A stretch of 64,000 nucleotides of DNA, taken from positions 125,237,218 through 125,301,217 of the forward strand of contig OZ018321.1 in NCBI GenBank assembly GCA_963969495.1, in the 5' to 3' direction. The notes under the pieces were generated by a model. That model did not search any database. It had not been told where the DNA came from and worked only from the letters and a program-made list of their open reading frames with translations. Each line of letters opens with the position of its first letter. Positions within the stretch are counted from its first letter, which is position 1. This DNA comes from Ceratothoa steindachneri. Lineage: Eukaryota > Arthropoda > Malacostraca > Isopoda > Cymothoidae. Both the position numbers and the translations under genes were made by a program. Positions 35,236-46,579 of the stretch are shown in pieces.

Positions 35236-35587
35236 TTTCAGAGCTACGTTCATGAGTCTTCAATCCCAATTTATCACTGTGAAATGTTTGCGTCAGTCTT
35301 CTGTTCAAACAAGCTGGTTTAATCGAAAAATTGGTTAACTGCTGAGGAAGAAGAGAACTGCATACTGAGAATCAAAGATTTATGGTGACTTCGATGAGTG
35401 CCGTAGGCTTACAAGGAGAGTGAACTCCAGCATAAGGGCGGCAAAGCGTGCCGAGGATCTCCGAGTGGCGAGACTTTGCAAAGTGAATCCCAAGGAGATC
35501 TTTGGTTAGGTAAAGAGACGTAAACCAATCTGCCGCAAGATTGAACCTTTGGTGAAAGAGGGGCTATTAAAGCACACCGTCGTAGAA

Positions 35588-36840
35588 TAAGCTCCTGACG
35601 ATATACCATATATAACTATTCGTTAAGGGAATTTTCGTTATTTCGAATGCGTGGTAATCTGATTGACCGAGGTTAGTTCAAAAAGGGGGAGGGGGCCTGG
35701 AGAGGCTTATTTATCTTCAATATGCTTAAGAGGTAGAACGGAGTACAAGGATAAATAATATGGCTTCCATTAATAAAATAAAGTTTTATTAATCAAACTA
35801 TCAACAACACACACAAAAAATGGTTACATAAACGGGGAATGAAAAGGGTCGTGGGAATATCTGACTAAACTAAGGATTAAGATTTGGAGAGATTTAAAAA
35901 GGTAAACAAACAAAAAAAAGGGAGGAATGGTTCGCTAAACAATTTAAAGCAGAGGGTTGCATTGACAAATGGTTAAATGATTAAAGGTAATGCTCAGCTT
36001 ACGTAATTACAAAGTTGTTGGGCAGAGGAAGACGATGCCAAGGAATCTTCGGTCTAATTGGCGATTTCCCGCAGAAGGCTTTTTCGGTGGGTTGTCCTTA
36101 ACGAGGGGGAAGGACTGTCTTCGAGGAGTGAGAGCGAAGTGGGGCTCGGAAGTACGAGCGATTCTTGTGACAGCAAATCAGAGATGTTCTAGATGAACAA
36201 TGGAGGTTATTGTTGAAACCAAGCGTTCTCTTGAAGAACGTTAAAATGGGGGAATTTAATTATCCGGACGTGATTTCTTGGGAACGAGAACCGTTTCTTG
36301 ACGAACGGGCTTGAAGAACAATGGCTGTTCTAACGTTGTTCTCTTTCGGAACAACAAGGGGGCCTTGTTGACTTGGCGTCTCGAGGGGCACGAACCTTGG
36401 CACTCAAGGGATATTGTACTCTTGTGGACAATAAGGGGTTTCTCGGCAGAGTACCTAGGTGCACAAGGGAGACCGGATCGGCTTAATACCTCGCGAAGAT
36501 AATCTGGATTTGCTTCAATTGGAAAAAGCTATGGTATAGATAGCCGGAGCCATCCCCATGGCGTAGGAGATAATTGAGGGGAGGACTTCGGGGGAATGTC
36601 CCGGTGGCGCCTGGGAAAATACCTTATCTGCCCATGAGCCTAATTCAATCTGGCGAGATCGACCTATGGAGGCGAAACGGGGGAGTAAACCTCATTGATT
36701 AAACATTAGCTATGATGGTGATAACGCGCTTCTGCTTCCTCTCGCAGGATACACGTGTGGAAGCATGTGGGTAAGAATGGTTAGCATGTGATAGAGGCTG
36801 AATTAAAGCGGCCTCATACCGTTTTATCACACACACAGAT
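35588..36840. mobile_element. Gene-less insertion splitting CR1 copy A (solo-LTR-like)
   Basis: CR1 coding sequence stops near 35587 and resumes at 36841. The hexamer gtagaa lies on both sides (35582-35587 and 36841-36846), with partial similarity just outside it, and could be a target duplication. The insert has no coding motif, an A/T-rich poly-A-like stretch (35760-35790) and about 45-50% GC elsewhere. Solo LTR of a Gypsy-like element is the best guess. Termini do not show clear TG...CA at these exact coordinates. Confidence 0.45.
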
Positions 36841-37615
36841 GTAGAAAATGCAAACCTCCTGAACGGCTACTTCTCTTTAGTGTTTACTGAAGAGTGTGGT
36901 TGCATCCTCCAGCCCATGGATTCTTACTTGGTTGAGAAGCTGGAGGAAATCGACTTCACCCAAAGAGAAGTATAAAAAATAATCAAGCACCTAAAGACGA
37001 ATAACTCCCCTGGGCCGGACGGGTTTCCATCTAAAATGGTGAAGGAAGTGTATGCTGATGTGTCACCACATCTGGGTACAAGCTTCAAAATCTCAATCCG
37101 GACTGGATGCATTCCTAGAGACTGGCGTGAGGCGGAGGTGACTCCTATCTTCAAGAAAGAAGGCTCTAGCCAATATTCGAACTACTGACCTATTAGTTTA
37201 AGTTTGACAGTTGGTAAACTCATGGAAAGCATCATAATGCACAATATAACGTTATATTTAGAGTAAGACTTGCTATTGAGGGGATCCCAGCACGAGTTCG
37301 AAGTCAACGGTCATGCCTGACGAATCTTGTGGAATTCTTCACTTCGTTTTCAGTGAGCATGATCGGGATAAGGCAGTGAATGTTATCTAACTAGACTTTC
37401 AGAAAGCCTTTGATAAGCTACCACACTGCCGCCTTCTTCTGAAATTGGTGCACTGGAGATAGGTGGAAACGTAGCAGGTTGGATAGAGAACTGGCTAAGC
37501 GGTAGACGGCAATAGGTGGTTTTGAATGGACAGGCTTCTGAGTGGGTGCCCGTTATTGGCGGTGTCCCTCAAGGTTCTGTCCTGGGACCACTACTGTTAA
37601 TCATCTATGTTAACG
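36838..37615 (+). pseudogene. CR1 reverse transcriptase, N-terminal and core part, copy A
   Basis: ENANLLNGYFSLVFTEECG, HLKTNNSPGPDGFPSKMVKE, LGTSFKISIRTGCIPRDWRE and AEVTPIFKKEG are the first RT blocks of CR1. PISLSLTVGKLMESII, DFQKAFDKLPH (first catalytic Asp) and GGVPQGSVLGPLLLIIYVN follow, with several stops. The coding is cut at IYVN by the jockey-like insertion and resumes with the same residues at 41058. Confidence 0.85.
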
Positions 37616-40600
37616 GGGGTTTTCGGGGCTGCATGCGGAATATATAACCTTTAGGGCTACTTAGCCTCTATACCCCAATTGTTGGCGCATTACCTGTTCG
37701 TGGTGCACCTGCTTAATGGCCATGGCCTTAATATCCTAAATCGCAATAGCGCAACTCATTACCACCAACAGACCAACACCTTTTCTCACATAGACTTAAA
37801 CCTTAGCTCTCCTAACTTCCCCACAGAACCATACTAGATCACATATCCCAATCTCTGTGGTAGTGATCACTACATTATTATAATAGAATTCCCAGCGCAA
37901 GCCTTCCCGAAACCCATGAGGAAATGGAACTATAATCGTTCAAACTGGACTGCCTTTGCAACCAAAATAGCTAATATAAAATTGACCCTAGAACAAAATG
38001 ATAAGGAAATGAACATCTTCTCATTTACAAAGGCCCTGCAAACAATTGCTCTAGAATGCATCCCAATGAATAGGTCCAAACCAAGAGACCGTTCTACACC
38101 ATGGTGTAACGAAGACTGCCAAGAAATGAAAATAAAACGAGATAGGGGACACAAAATCTTTACAGCAACATGGTTAGTAACAGATTACATAGAATATAAA
38201 CATCTATGCGCTGTTACCCAAAATAAATTTAAGGAATTTAAAACATCTTCCTGGAGAAGATACACGTCAACCATTAACTCCAACACGCCCATCCCTAAAA
38301 TATGTCGACAAGTACAGCGAATGTTAGGAAAACAATGTCCAATATACCTCCCGATTCTAAAGATAAATGGCAACACAATCAATGACCAAAAGTAAGTTTG
38401 CAATACTATTGCAAGCTCCCTAAGTCTTATATCAAGGGGCTCGAATGAAAGATAATATTTGGTCCGAAAAGCCACAGTCAACCAAACCCCACTAAACTTC
38501 TCCACCTGCAGCTCTCCGCCTTCTAACCTCTCCTTCTCCCAAGCAGAGCTTGAAGAAACACTTGCAAAAAGCCCTAATACAGTTCCAGGAAACGACAACA
38601 TAACATACAACATTCTGAAGAAAAGTCAACCCACCTGCTACAGCTCCTCCTACAACAATACAATCGGATATGGAAAGAAGGCTCATTTCCGGACCACTGG
38701 TGACAGGCGGTAATACTCCCTTTCCTAAAACCAGGTAAGGACCGATCTAATCCCAACAATTACCCACCTATATCACTGACATCTTTTCTATGTAAGCTGA
38801 TGGAGAAGATGGTAAACAACAGACTGAAATGTTTTTTAGAAAACAACAATATGTTATCACCCAATCAATATGGCTACCGAAAAACCCGCTCCACGCTAGA
38901 CCCTCTAACCATCCTTGACCATGATGTAGAACAATCATTCGCTCAACGAAATTTTCTCACTGCCGTATTTTTTTATCTAGCCAAGGTATATGCCACTGTC
39001 TGGCGTCGTCATATTGTGAACCAACTCTATAAACTAGGCATCATAGGCCCAATGGCTTTTTATTAAAAACTTTCTCAGTGCCCCAAGTTTTTTTGTAAAA
39101 ATGCATGGGACATGCTCTAAACCATACACCCAATATGAAGGAGTACCACTAGGGAGTGTTCTTAGCACAGCCTTGTTTATAATTGTGGTAAACGACTTCA
39201 CCCTACAGGTTCCACCCGCTATTAGATGCGCCTTATACGTGGATGACCTAGCAATCTGGCACTACGGTAAAACCCCAAATTAAGTAGCAAACCATCTACA
39301 AATAGCAATAAACAATATTGCCCATTATGCTACACACCACGGTTTCACAATATCAGCGGAGAAAACTGTGGCTACTACCTTTACTAGGAAAAGAACTACC
39401 CGTCATATGGCCCTACGGATTAACCACCATCAAATTACCTTTAAAAACCAAACTTGATTCTTAGGCCTTTTACTGGATCAAAGGTTCCCATGAAAGGATC
39501 ATATGCCTGATCTCAGGAGACGCTTTATCAGCGTAACTAACCTCCTCAAAAAACTATCCCACCTCCATTGGGGTGCAGACAAAAACACACTATTTTATCT
39601 ACACCGCACCCTGTTTTTTCCAGAATTGGTTACGGCTGTCAACTATATGGAGCGGCTACAAAGTCAACCCTAGGCAAATTAGACCCGCTTCATTACCAAG
39701 GCCTACGACTGGCTACAGGTGCTTTTAAATCCACCCCAACAGGACTCCCACGATTAGCCTACCAAAGGATGGAATCTGAACTAAGATACCTAGCTCGTGT
39801 ATACCGTACCAACTACAAGCATCTACAGCTTATCAGATCAGTACCAACAGAGCTCAAAGGACAACCATCTACCTGTCCTACACTCAAAAGGGTCAAAAAT
39901 CGCATGATAGATTGACAACTAGACAACCCAAATATCTATTTAGAAAAATACCGCCAAATCCCCCCTTGGACAACACAATCACCTAGAATATGCATATTAC
40001 ATCTCACTACAACAAGAAAAATAATCCCGCCAACAGTGCTAGCCTATCATTTTTATAATCAGCAAAAATCACATCAACCATCTCGATTCATATTCACGGA
40101 TGGATCCAAATCATTAAATGGAGTGGCGTGCGCAGTGGTTCTTCCCACCGCTGTACGAACAACCTGCTTACCACAATGCGCCTCGGTTCTATCTGCGGAA
40201 CTCACAGGAATCTGGCGATTCACCAAGCCAGTCTAAATAACGAAAAGACCGCTATCTTTACGGACTCAAACAGTGCTTTGACAATGCTGCAAGCCAGAAA
40301 TCAAAACCACGCGCTGGCCATAAAAATACAAGACCAACTAGCTTCGACCTGAACTAACATAACAATATGCTGTTGCCCTGCTCATGTGGACATTAAAGGA
40401 AATGAGAAGGTAGACAAGACAGCTAAAGCAGCAGCTACTAATTTAAGACAGCCGGCCAAGCCCACTTACTACAAAAACATTTTCAAGAGTAATAAAAAAG
40501 AAATGGGAAAACAGATGGGGAACACAAAGACATCAACATCTGTGCCAAATAAAACAGACGGTTGAGACATGGAAAACGTCCTATAGAAAGTCTAGAAAAG

Positions 40601-41057
40601 AAGTCGTTTTGGGACGCCTACGTATGGGCCATACAAACCTCACCCATAGTTACCGTTTCTTGAACTCCCGCCACCCCACTGCACGATATGCAATACCCAA
40701 CGGACCATATCCCATATACTCCTAAGTTGCAGGAGAACCAACTATTTTGGAAACAATATAACTATTGAAAATGTTTTAGGTGACACTCTCCAATATATTA
40801 ACAATCTGTTTAAGTACTTAAAAGAGACCAAACTATTTGACAAAAATTAATTATGAAATTCGCTTCTTGCAATTTTAAAAACCTTTTAATTCATGCACAA
40901 TTTCATTACCACCACCCATTCATTTCAATACACTTCATCAATAACATCAACATTCACAACTCATGACTATTATTCCAGCTTTTAAATTTTAATCACTATA
41001 AAATACCGTGCCTGTTAGACCCATAAAAGTGTGAAAGGGTATAAAACGCTTTAAAAA
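37616..41057 (+). mobile_element. Jockey-like LINE inserted in CR1 copy A, 13-bp TSD
   Basis: The inserted element is flanked by exact 13-bp copies of atctatgttaacg (37603-37615 and 41058-41070). CR1 coding sequence reads across these when the insert is removed. The 5' end is truncated inside the endonuclease, the usual outcome of target-primed reverse transcription. The 3' end is an A-rich ttaaaaa. It keeps the end of EN, the whole RT and an RNase H domain. Same orientation as the host CR1. Confidence 0.9.
37690..40850 (+). pseudogene. Jockey-like ORF2: EN end, RT and RNase H
   Basis: EN end: NTFSHIDLNLSSPNF and NLCGSDHYIIIIEFP with intact SDH. The linker frame 37916-38395 has the usual CxPxxxxxPRDRSTPWCNEDC block. 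RT blocks: VPGNDNITYNILKKS, LPFLKPGKDRSNPN, CKLMEKMVNNRLKCFLENN, LSPNQYGYRKTRSTLDPL, GVPLGSVLSTALFIIVVNDF, RCALYVDDLAIWHYG (intact YVDD). RNase H: RFIFTDGSKSLNGVACAVV, LSAELTGIW, TAIFTDSNSALTML, and the CPAHVDIKGNEKVDKTAKAA block. Frameshifts and stops occur, but the catalytic motifs of both RT and RNase H survive. Confidence 0.88.
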
Positions 41058-41760
41058 ATCTATGTTAACGACATAGATTATAACATGGTTGCCAAGATTT
41101 CAGAATTTGCCGATGATACTCAGCTTGGTATGAACGTAGCAAAGGAAGGAAATACTGCCCGCCTACAAGAAGATCTTCGGAAGATTGGGGAGTGGTCGAA
41201 CACGTGGCAAATGCCTTTTAACATGAACAAATGCAAAGTGATGCATATTGGCCACCGAAATCCCTATTCACAGTATATCCTTAAGGGTACTGCTTTAGAA
41301 TTCACTGATACTGAAAAGCACTTGGGTGTAACTATCACTTGTGACCTCAAGTTCTCGAAGCAGTGAATTGAGGCGGGAAGAAAGCCCAAAGGATGTTAGG
41401 CTACATAAGGCGACAGTTTGGATATCGCAACAAGGAGATTGTACTCTGTTTGTACAACTCTCTTGTCCGGCCGCACTTTCAGTATGCCATACAATTTTGG
41501 AGTCCTTCGTGTCGAAAGGACATTAAGAAATTGGAACGTGTGCAATCCAGGGCAAACAAACTGATTCCCTCTTTTACACAAAAGTTATGAGATAGGTTAC
41601 GGGAATTAGATTTGTTCTTGTTGGACACCCGGAGGCTGCGTGGTCATCTTATCGAAGTGTTTAAATTGCTTAGAGACTTCGACAATGTAGACTAAGGAAT
41701 ATTTTACAGCTTAACGAGAACAGAAACAAATCACGGCTACAAACTTTAACTTACGCGTGA
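41058..41760 (+). pseudogene. CR1 reverse transcriptase, C-terminal part, copy A
   Basis: Resumes IYVNDIDYNMVAKISEFADD, where FADD is the RT catalytic motif with both aspartates. It continues LRKIGEWSNTWQMPFNMNKC, VMHIGHRNPYSQYILKG, KHLGVTITCDLKFSKQ, and after a frameshift LGYIRRQFGYRNKEIVLCLY, SLVRPHFQYAIQFWSPS and LERVQSRANKLIPSF. Further downstream RRLRGHLIEVFKLLRDFDNV is readable. Strong CR1 match. Confidence 0.9.
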
Positions 41761-42019
41761 CCACCGTGATCTGTGTGGGAAATATTTCACATATAGCATA
41801 TGTGGTACATGGAACGCACTTCCAGTGTAAGTTATAAATGCAATTCTGTTGAGCAGTTCAAGTCGTCTCTAGACAGTCTTGAAAAGTAGCCGTTTGGGCG
41901 CATAATCGTTGTGTAAGTGTTCTTCGAGGGCGCCAATTGACACCTTCGAGGACTGCGCCTATCTAACTGTTACGCCAAAAGTACCCTCTTCGAATGGACC
42001 GTAAGGTCTACTAGGGTAC

Positions 42020-42480
42020 TTATTTTCCTTATAGTTCCTAGTAGCTCTTTGATCTCTTATCTCTATTCTATCTCGCTTTCTCTACGCGATTTATGCCCAT
42101 GAAGGCACTCCCAGATGGGCGCTGTAAAAAAAAAATTCTTGCTGTTTCTATATCTGTTTCTCTCTCTTGCTCTCTATTTCTCTGATTCTCTAACTCTTTT
42201 GCTCTCTCTCTTATTCTGGCTCTCTCTTTTTTTCTCTCTCTGTTTCTTTTCTCTCTCTATCTGCTTCTTTTCTTTGTTTCTCTATCTGTTTGTTACATTT
42301 TCTCTACTTGTTTATCTTCTTTCTTTATGCTTTGTTCTGTTTCTCTATATCACTGTTTCACTCTCTCTTTAATTCTCTCCTTGTTACACACACTCTCTCA
42401 TTCTCTCCTTGTTACTCTCCTTCTCATCCTCTCTCTCTCTGATTATCTGTCTGTTACCATCTCCCTATGTCCCTGATTCC
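42020..42480. repeat. CT-rich low-complexity tract between CR1 copies A and B
   Basis: Degenerate TCTCTCTGTTTCTC units following agatgggcgctgtaaaaaaa. A similar gatgggcgctataaaa precedes CT-rich units at about 30522. Confidence 0.9.
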
Positions 42481-42725
42481 CTTTGTCTCCCTGTCAAAAA
42501 ATCAGAGAACCAGTTCACTGGGGCTCTCGTGATGCTCAGTTGGGAGCTGCGGCACGATTGGGGACGTCCAGCCCAGGGTAGACCTTAGGGTTGGTGTGCT
42601 TGGTCAAAGGCTTTCTGTTGGTGAACGACAGAAAACCTCCTGGAAATAGGCGGATGTGATTAGTGCGAGATAAAATCACACACAAAAAAACCTTTTTTAA
42701 TGCGTATGGTCCGAGTGTTTTTAAG

Positions 42726-43921
42726 ATGGCGAAGAAGAATGGTCATCCGTTCCGCAAGTTAACATGCAAAATCTGCAAAGTTCATAGATGAAGTAAAGAC
42801 TTCGGTGGCAGGAGTTGAAAGGAGCTCACAGATGCTGTTAGTGTCTGTGACTTCTGCAAACTAGAGAAGCACCTAGGAGGGAGCATCGCTCAACTGAGAG
42901 AGGAGAACTCCCTCCTCAAAACGGAGGTTTATCTCAAAAACTGAGAGGTGCAGATGATCAGGCGAGTGCGAAGGGGAGAAGGCTTCCGACGTCTAAGAGC
43001 AGGAGTTTTCTGCTGCAGGACTGGCTCAACGACTCAAAAGAAGAAAAGAAAGAAGGCAAAAAAGGAAAAGAAATTAGAAGGAGAAAAAGAGAAAATAGAA
43101 AGAGAAGAAAAGAAAGTGGAAACAGAGGACGAAAAAGTAGAAGCAGAGGAAGAGAAATGAGAAACAGAAGAAGATAAAAGAAAGGAAGAAAAGAAAAAAA
43201 AAGAAAAAAATGTAGAGAAAGACTAAGGAAACTGGTAAGTCGCTTTCTAAAGGAAAGATTTGGTCGTCTGCAGACAAATGTGAAAGGGTCACCCTTATTT
43301 GTGATTCTCAAGCACGGGGTCTGCAGCCCCTGCTAGCGGCTCGCCTTCGCACTAGTGTGAAGGTAAGCTGGCTGCCAAGATGGGGTAACCACCATATCAG
43401 AATAGAGGCGGAGATTTCTGAGAGCTCAGTCGTTGCTCTGATAGTACATAAGTGGCAACGACCTCTACCTGAGAGGAGGTAGGGTAGGCCCTACAGATAA
43501 AATCCTCCACACGGTCATGGGTGCCGTGGACGACTGTGGGCTGAAAATCCGCATGTTTGTTGTGGTCGGGATGCTCCCGAGGAGAGGTCCAACACGGACC
43601 GCTCCCTCGATGAACGTCGCTTTGAACCGGTGCCTGGTGATTTGTGTACGGCAGAAGGGGTCTTTTGTGGACCCGTACTGCACCTTTTATGGTAGGAATG
43701 ATCTATACCAAAGGAATGGGGTACATCTTTCCTTTAAAGGAAAGGCCTTTCTGTCGAATATGATCCATAATGTCGTAGAGAGAACCCAAAGGAGTATCCG
43801 ACCCAGAGTGAGGGCGGACGTACGCCAGTATGCCAGTGTCACTCCTGAAACGACCTACTCAGAGGTCGTAACGAGGGGTGCCTCCTCGCCAACTAATAAG
43901 CCGGGAAACGGTATAGCGTAG
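42726..43921 (+). pseudogene. CR1 ORF1 with esterase domain, copy B
   Basis: MAKKNGHPFRKLTCKICKVH opens a Cys-rich region (CKIC..., CDFCKLEKH), then REENSLLKTEV and a 60-residue Lys/Glu coiled coil (about 43020-43200). The esterase part (43517-43921) reads MFVVVGMLPRRGPTRTAPSM, DPYCTFYGRNDLYQRNGVHL and SFKGKAFLSNMI. The catalytic Asp of DGVHL is Asn here. Frameshifts near 43440 and 43500. Confidence 0.7.
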
Positions 43922-43977
43922 TAAGTCCTACATTCGGGGACTCTCTGAAAGTTCTTCTGTTTAATGCGAGTTCGATC

Positions 43978-44498
43978 ATGAACAAGTTTCTTGAACTTCG
44001 TGGCCTCGTAGCGACGGAAGAACCTGAAATGGTAGCCATAACAGAGTCGTGGGTGAAAAACTCAAACCGAGATTTTAAACATAAATTCACGATTCTCGGT
44101 TACCAACTCTTCCAAAATGATGAGCCAGACAGAGAGGGTGGCGGTGTGATGGTGTATGTCAATGATTCATTTAACTCGACAAAATGTAACATCGTATCCC
44201 ACTACGAGCTCCTAGGTGTAGGCCTAGAAATAGGTCCTGCCAAATACAGGAATCTGGTACTTTATAGTCCTCCTGCCAACTCGTAGAAAAGGACAGATAT
44301 CTGTACCAACTGCTAGGAGAACTTGTCAAAGACAGTGTTTATCGTCATGGGAGATTTCAACACATAATTTGACTGAGAAACCCGAGAACCCTGTGGCGAG
44401 AACGCGCTACTCCTGGAGTTCGTGGACAACGAGTTCCTGAATCAATGGGTGAGAGAGCCAACGAGAGGAAACAATATTCTTGACTTGGTTTTCTCATC
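43978..44498 (+). pseudogene. CR1 AP-type endonuclease, copy B
   Basis: An open frame to 44286 shows MNKFLELRGLVATEEPEMVA, ITESWVKNSNRDF, GYQLFQNDEPDREGGGVMVY and ELLGVGLEIGPAKYRNLVLY. ITESW has the catalytic Glu block and REGGGVMVYV is typical of CR1 EN. After a stop, FIVMGDFNT and FLNQWVREPTRGNNILDLVF are readable. Then the copy ends. Confidence 0.85.
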
Positions 44499-44638
44499 AG
44501 CAGCAAAAGAGCGTGCCTTCTGAAAGATCCGAAATTTCTCCGATCGGTAGACGAGAGCGACTCATGCGAGAAAACTCATCAACTCCTTTTTGTACTTATT
44601 GAGTGGTCGAAAGTTATTAGTGTTATAAAGTGTTTAAC

Positions 44639-45537
44639 ATGAGTGGGAAGAAAGGAGAAGCTGCTTTAATGTATACCTCTGCGATATTCCAGAAGAGCAA
44701 GTGATGCGTGGACCTACCGAAGGGGTGTTTTTCGAAATGCCACCTTGGCAGTATCTGCACCGATTGCATCCTGAAAGGTGAAGTTGAAGAATCAAGGCTA
44801 ATTGTAAGGAACTGAACGATCTCTAGAGAACATAAGAGGAGAAATCGAAGGAACTCGAGGGAAAATTACAGAGCTTGAAATCGGAGAACGCTCGTCAGAT
44901 TCGCCGTCTCGAGGACAGATTCAGAGAGGTGGCGTCAAGATTGGAGACTCAGGAAGAAGAAAAAGAAGAGAAGAAAGAAGGGATAAAAATACACCTCCTC
45001 CGATTTTAGAGGTTTGCTGCTCTCGAATCTGGTCGCAAGGCAGCAATCGTGTGTTGGGGACTCTAAAGTGAGAGACTTGACGAGTTGGCCAAACGAGAGC
45101 CGAATCGGACCCAAAATCTCAAGGAGTAAGTAGACAATCTACGGCTTAAATGGCATGACACACTGATAGTCGTACTAGCCAGTGGAAATGACCTGTTTCT
45201 ATATGGAGGACTTGCATGCTTCACTGAGCTGATCATTGAGGACAACGAGGCTTTAGCAATCGCAGTATAGGAGAAACTAACCAGAGCATTCTTCGTTTGG
45301 ATCATGCCGAGACGCTCCTAAGCTGCTGTGGCCAACCAAAACGCTTTGAACATCAACTGGAGCCTTGGCCAGATCCAGTCATACATGGGCGTAGGTTTCG
45401 TCAAGCTGTGCGATGAGTTCTACGGCCGGTCCGGGATGTTCGGCAACGACTGTACCACCCTATCTGTTCGTCTAAGAGGAGTGCTACATGAGCTTATCCG
45501 CCACAGTTTGTACTGGTTGGAGAGGTTCGGTAGATAA
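44639..45537 (+). pseudogene. CR1 ORF1 with esterase domain, copy C
   Basis: MSGKKGEAALMYTSAIFQKS opens the frame. A Cys cluster FSKCHLGSICTDCI (zinc-finger-like) follows, then a coiled coil (KSENARQIRRLEDRFREVAS). The esterase part has VVLASGNDLFLYGGLACFTE, WIMPRRS, NALNINWSLGQIQSYMGVGF and CDEFYGRSGMFGNDC. The order SGND...MPRR...GR matches ORF1 of copies A and B. The DGVHL block is degraded to NDCTTL. Confidence 0.65.
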
Positions 45538-45739
45538 AGTAGGTCGACCAGATGTCAGTTTGCAGATTCTTCCGAAGTAGCACCCTCGGCAGCCGAGGTC
45601 GTACAACTTGAAGACTACTCCTCCCTCCATACAAGAGAGGGTGCGGAAATGGGTGATGGCCAGCTTCTGAATCCACCTTAGGAAGAGAGGACACACGATG
45701 ATCCGTCGTGAAACGGACAAGTGAAGTTGGAAGTATGGC

Positions 45740-46370
45740 TAGCAAATGCCCCCAAAGAGTGTTTCTCTTAAATGCCAGCTCGATAAGGAACAAGTTCTGT
45801 GGCCATCACGGAGTCATGAATCAGTGCAGACACCAGGGACTTCATCAATGAGTTGGGAGTACCCGGTTACGTGACTTTCCATAACGATCTCGCTGACAGG
45901 GAAGGCGGCGGAGTTCTTGTGTATGTACAGGACCATCTCTGTCCCATTCAGTGCAGACCTGTTCCGGGGCATGAGGTGGTTGGAGTGGAAATTAAGGTCG
46001 ACGATAACATGTACAGGGTTATAGTGGCATACCGGGCCTCCCCCTAGAACAGTGGAGGTGGATAAGGACCTGTAACAAAAACTGCCCGATCTCTTGCACG
46101 TTCCTTCGTCGCTGTTGATAGGGGACTTCAATTGCAGAGTCGCCTCGAGTGAACAAACAGGCGACGAAGAGGCGACTCGGCTTGTGGAATATGTTGAGAG
46201 TATTTTTTGACTCAGTGGGTCCGCAAGCCTACACGGGAAAGTAACGTTTTGGATCTAGTATTTACATACGAAGATGACCTTATCTCTGACGTATCACTGG
46301 ATGAGTGCCTGGGTGATAGTGACCACAATATGATCTGCTTCGGTGTACGTGCTCCCTTTAAGTAAGTTAC
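45740..46370 (+). pseudogene. CR1 AP-type endonuclease, copy C
   Basis: AITES (catalytic Glu block) and GVPGYVTFHNDLADREGGGV, LVYVQDHL, EVVGVEIKVDDNMYRVIVAY, LTQWVRKPTRESNVLDLVFT and DECLGDSDHNMICFGVRAPF are readable in order across several frames. The SDH catalytic motif is intact here, unlike copy A. Confidence 0.8.
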
Positions 46371-46579
46371 GAATAAACATTGCACGTCAGTTTGATCTCA
46401 AAAGTGTAGACTTTACTGAAATTCAGATGACAGTTGCCTAGACAAAACCATCTAACGAGTGCGGGGCAAACTCCAAATGGGACTACTTCAAGAATCGTTT
46501 TATGGAGCGTCAGGCTAAATTAGTCTCCACGAAGACTGTCAGACTAGCAACCATTTAGTCTAGCTGGTTTAGGTAAGAA

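Larger units (their letters stand above)
33060..41950 (+). mobile_element. CR1 LINE copy A, interrupted twice
   Basis: Starts in 5' sequence shared with copy B (ccagttcactgg, ggagctgcg, acgattg, ggtgtgcttggtcaaa in order). ORF1, endonuclease and RT follow on the plus strand. It is split by a 1.25-kb gene-less insert (35588-36840) between EN and RT, and by a 3.44-kb jockey-like LINE (37616-41057) inside RT. The CR1 part totals about 4.2 kb. It ends near 41950 before a CT-rich tract. Confidence 0.8.
42495..44498 (+). mobile_element. CR1 LINE copy B, truncated in the endonuclease
   Basis: Same 5' sequence as copy A, then ORF1 and the first two thirds of the endonuclease. Coding stops abruptly at NNILDLVF (about 44494) where CR1 copy C begins. 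No RT of copy B was found, so it is 3'-truncated or was overwritten by copy C. Confidence 0.8.

Noticed and set aside
42115..42372. Hydrophobic plus-strand frame resembling a signal-anchor protein
   Set aside because: CT-rich repeat translation; no start context or conserved motif.
42958..43311. Minus-strand frames of 72-117 codons
   Set aside because: Shadows of CR1 copy B ORF1 coiled coil.
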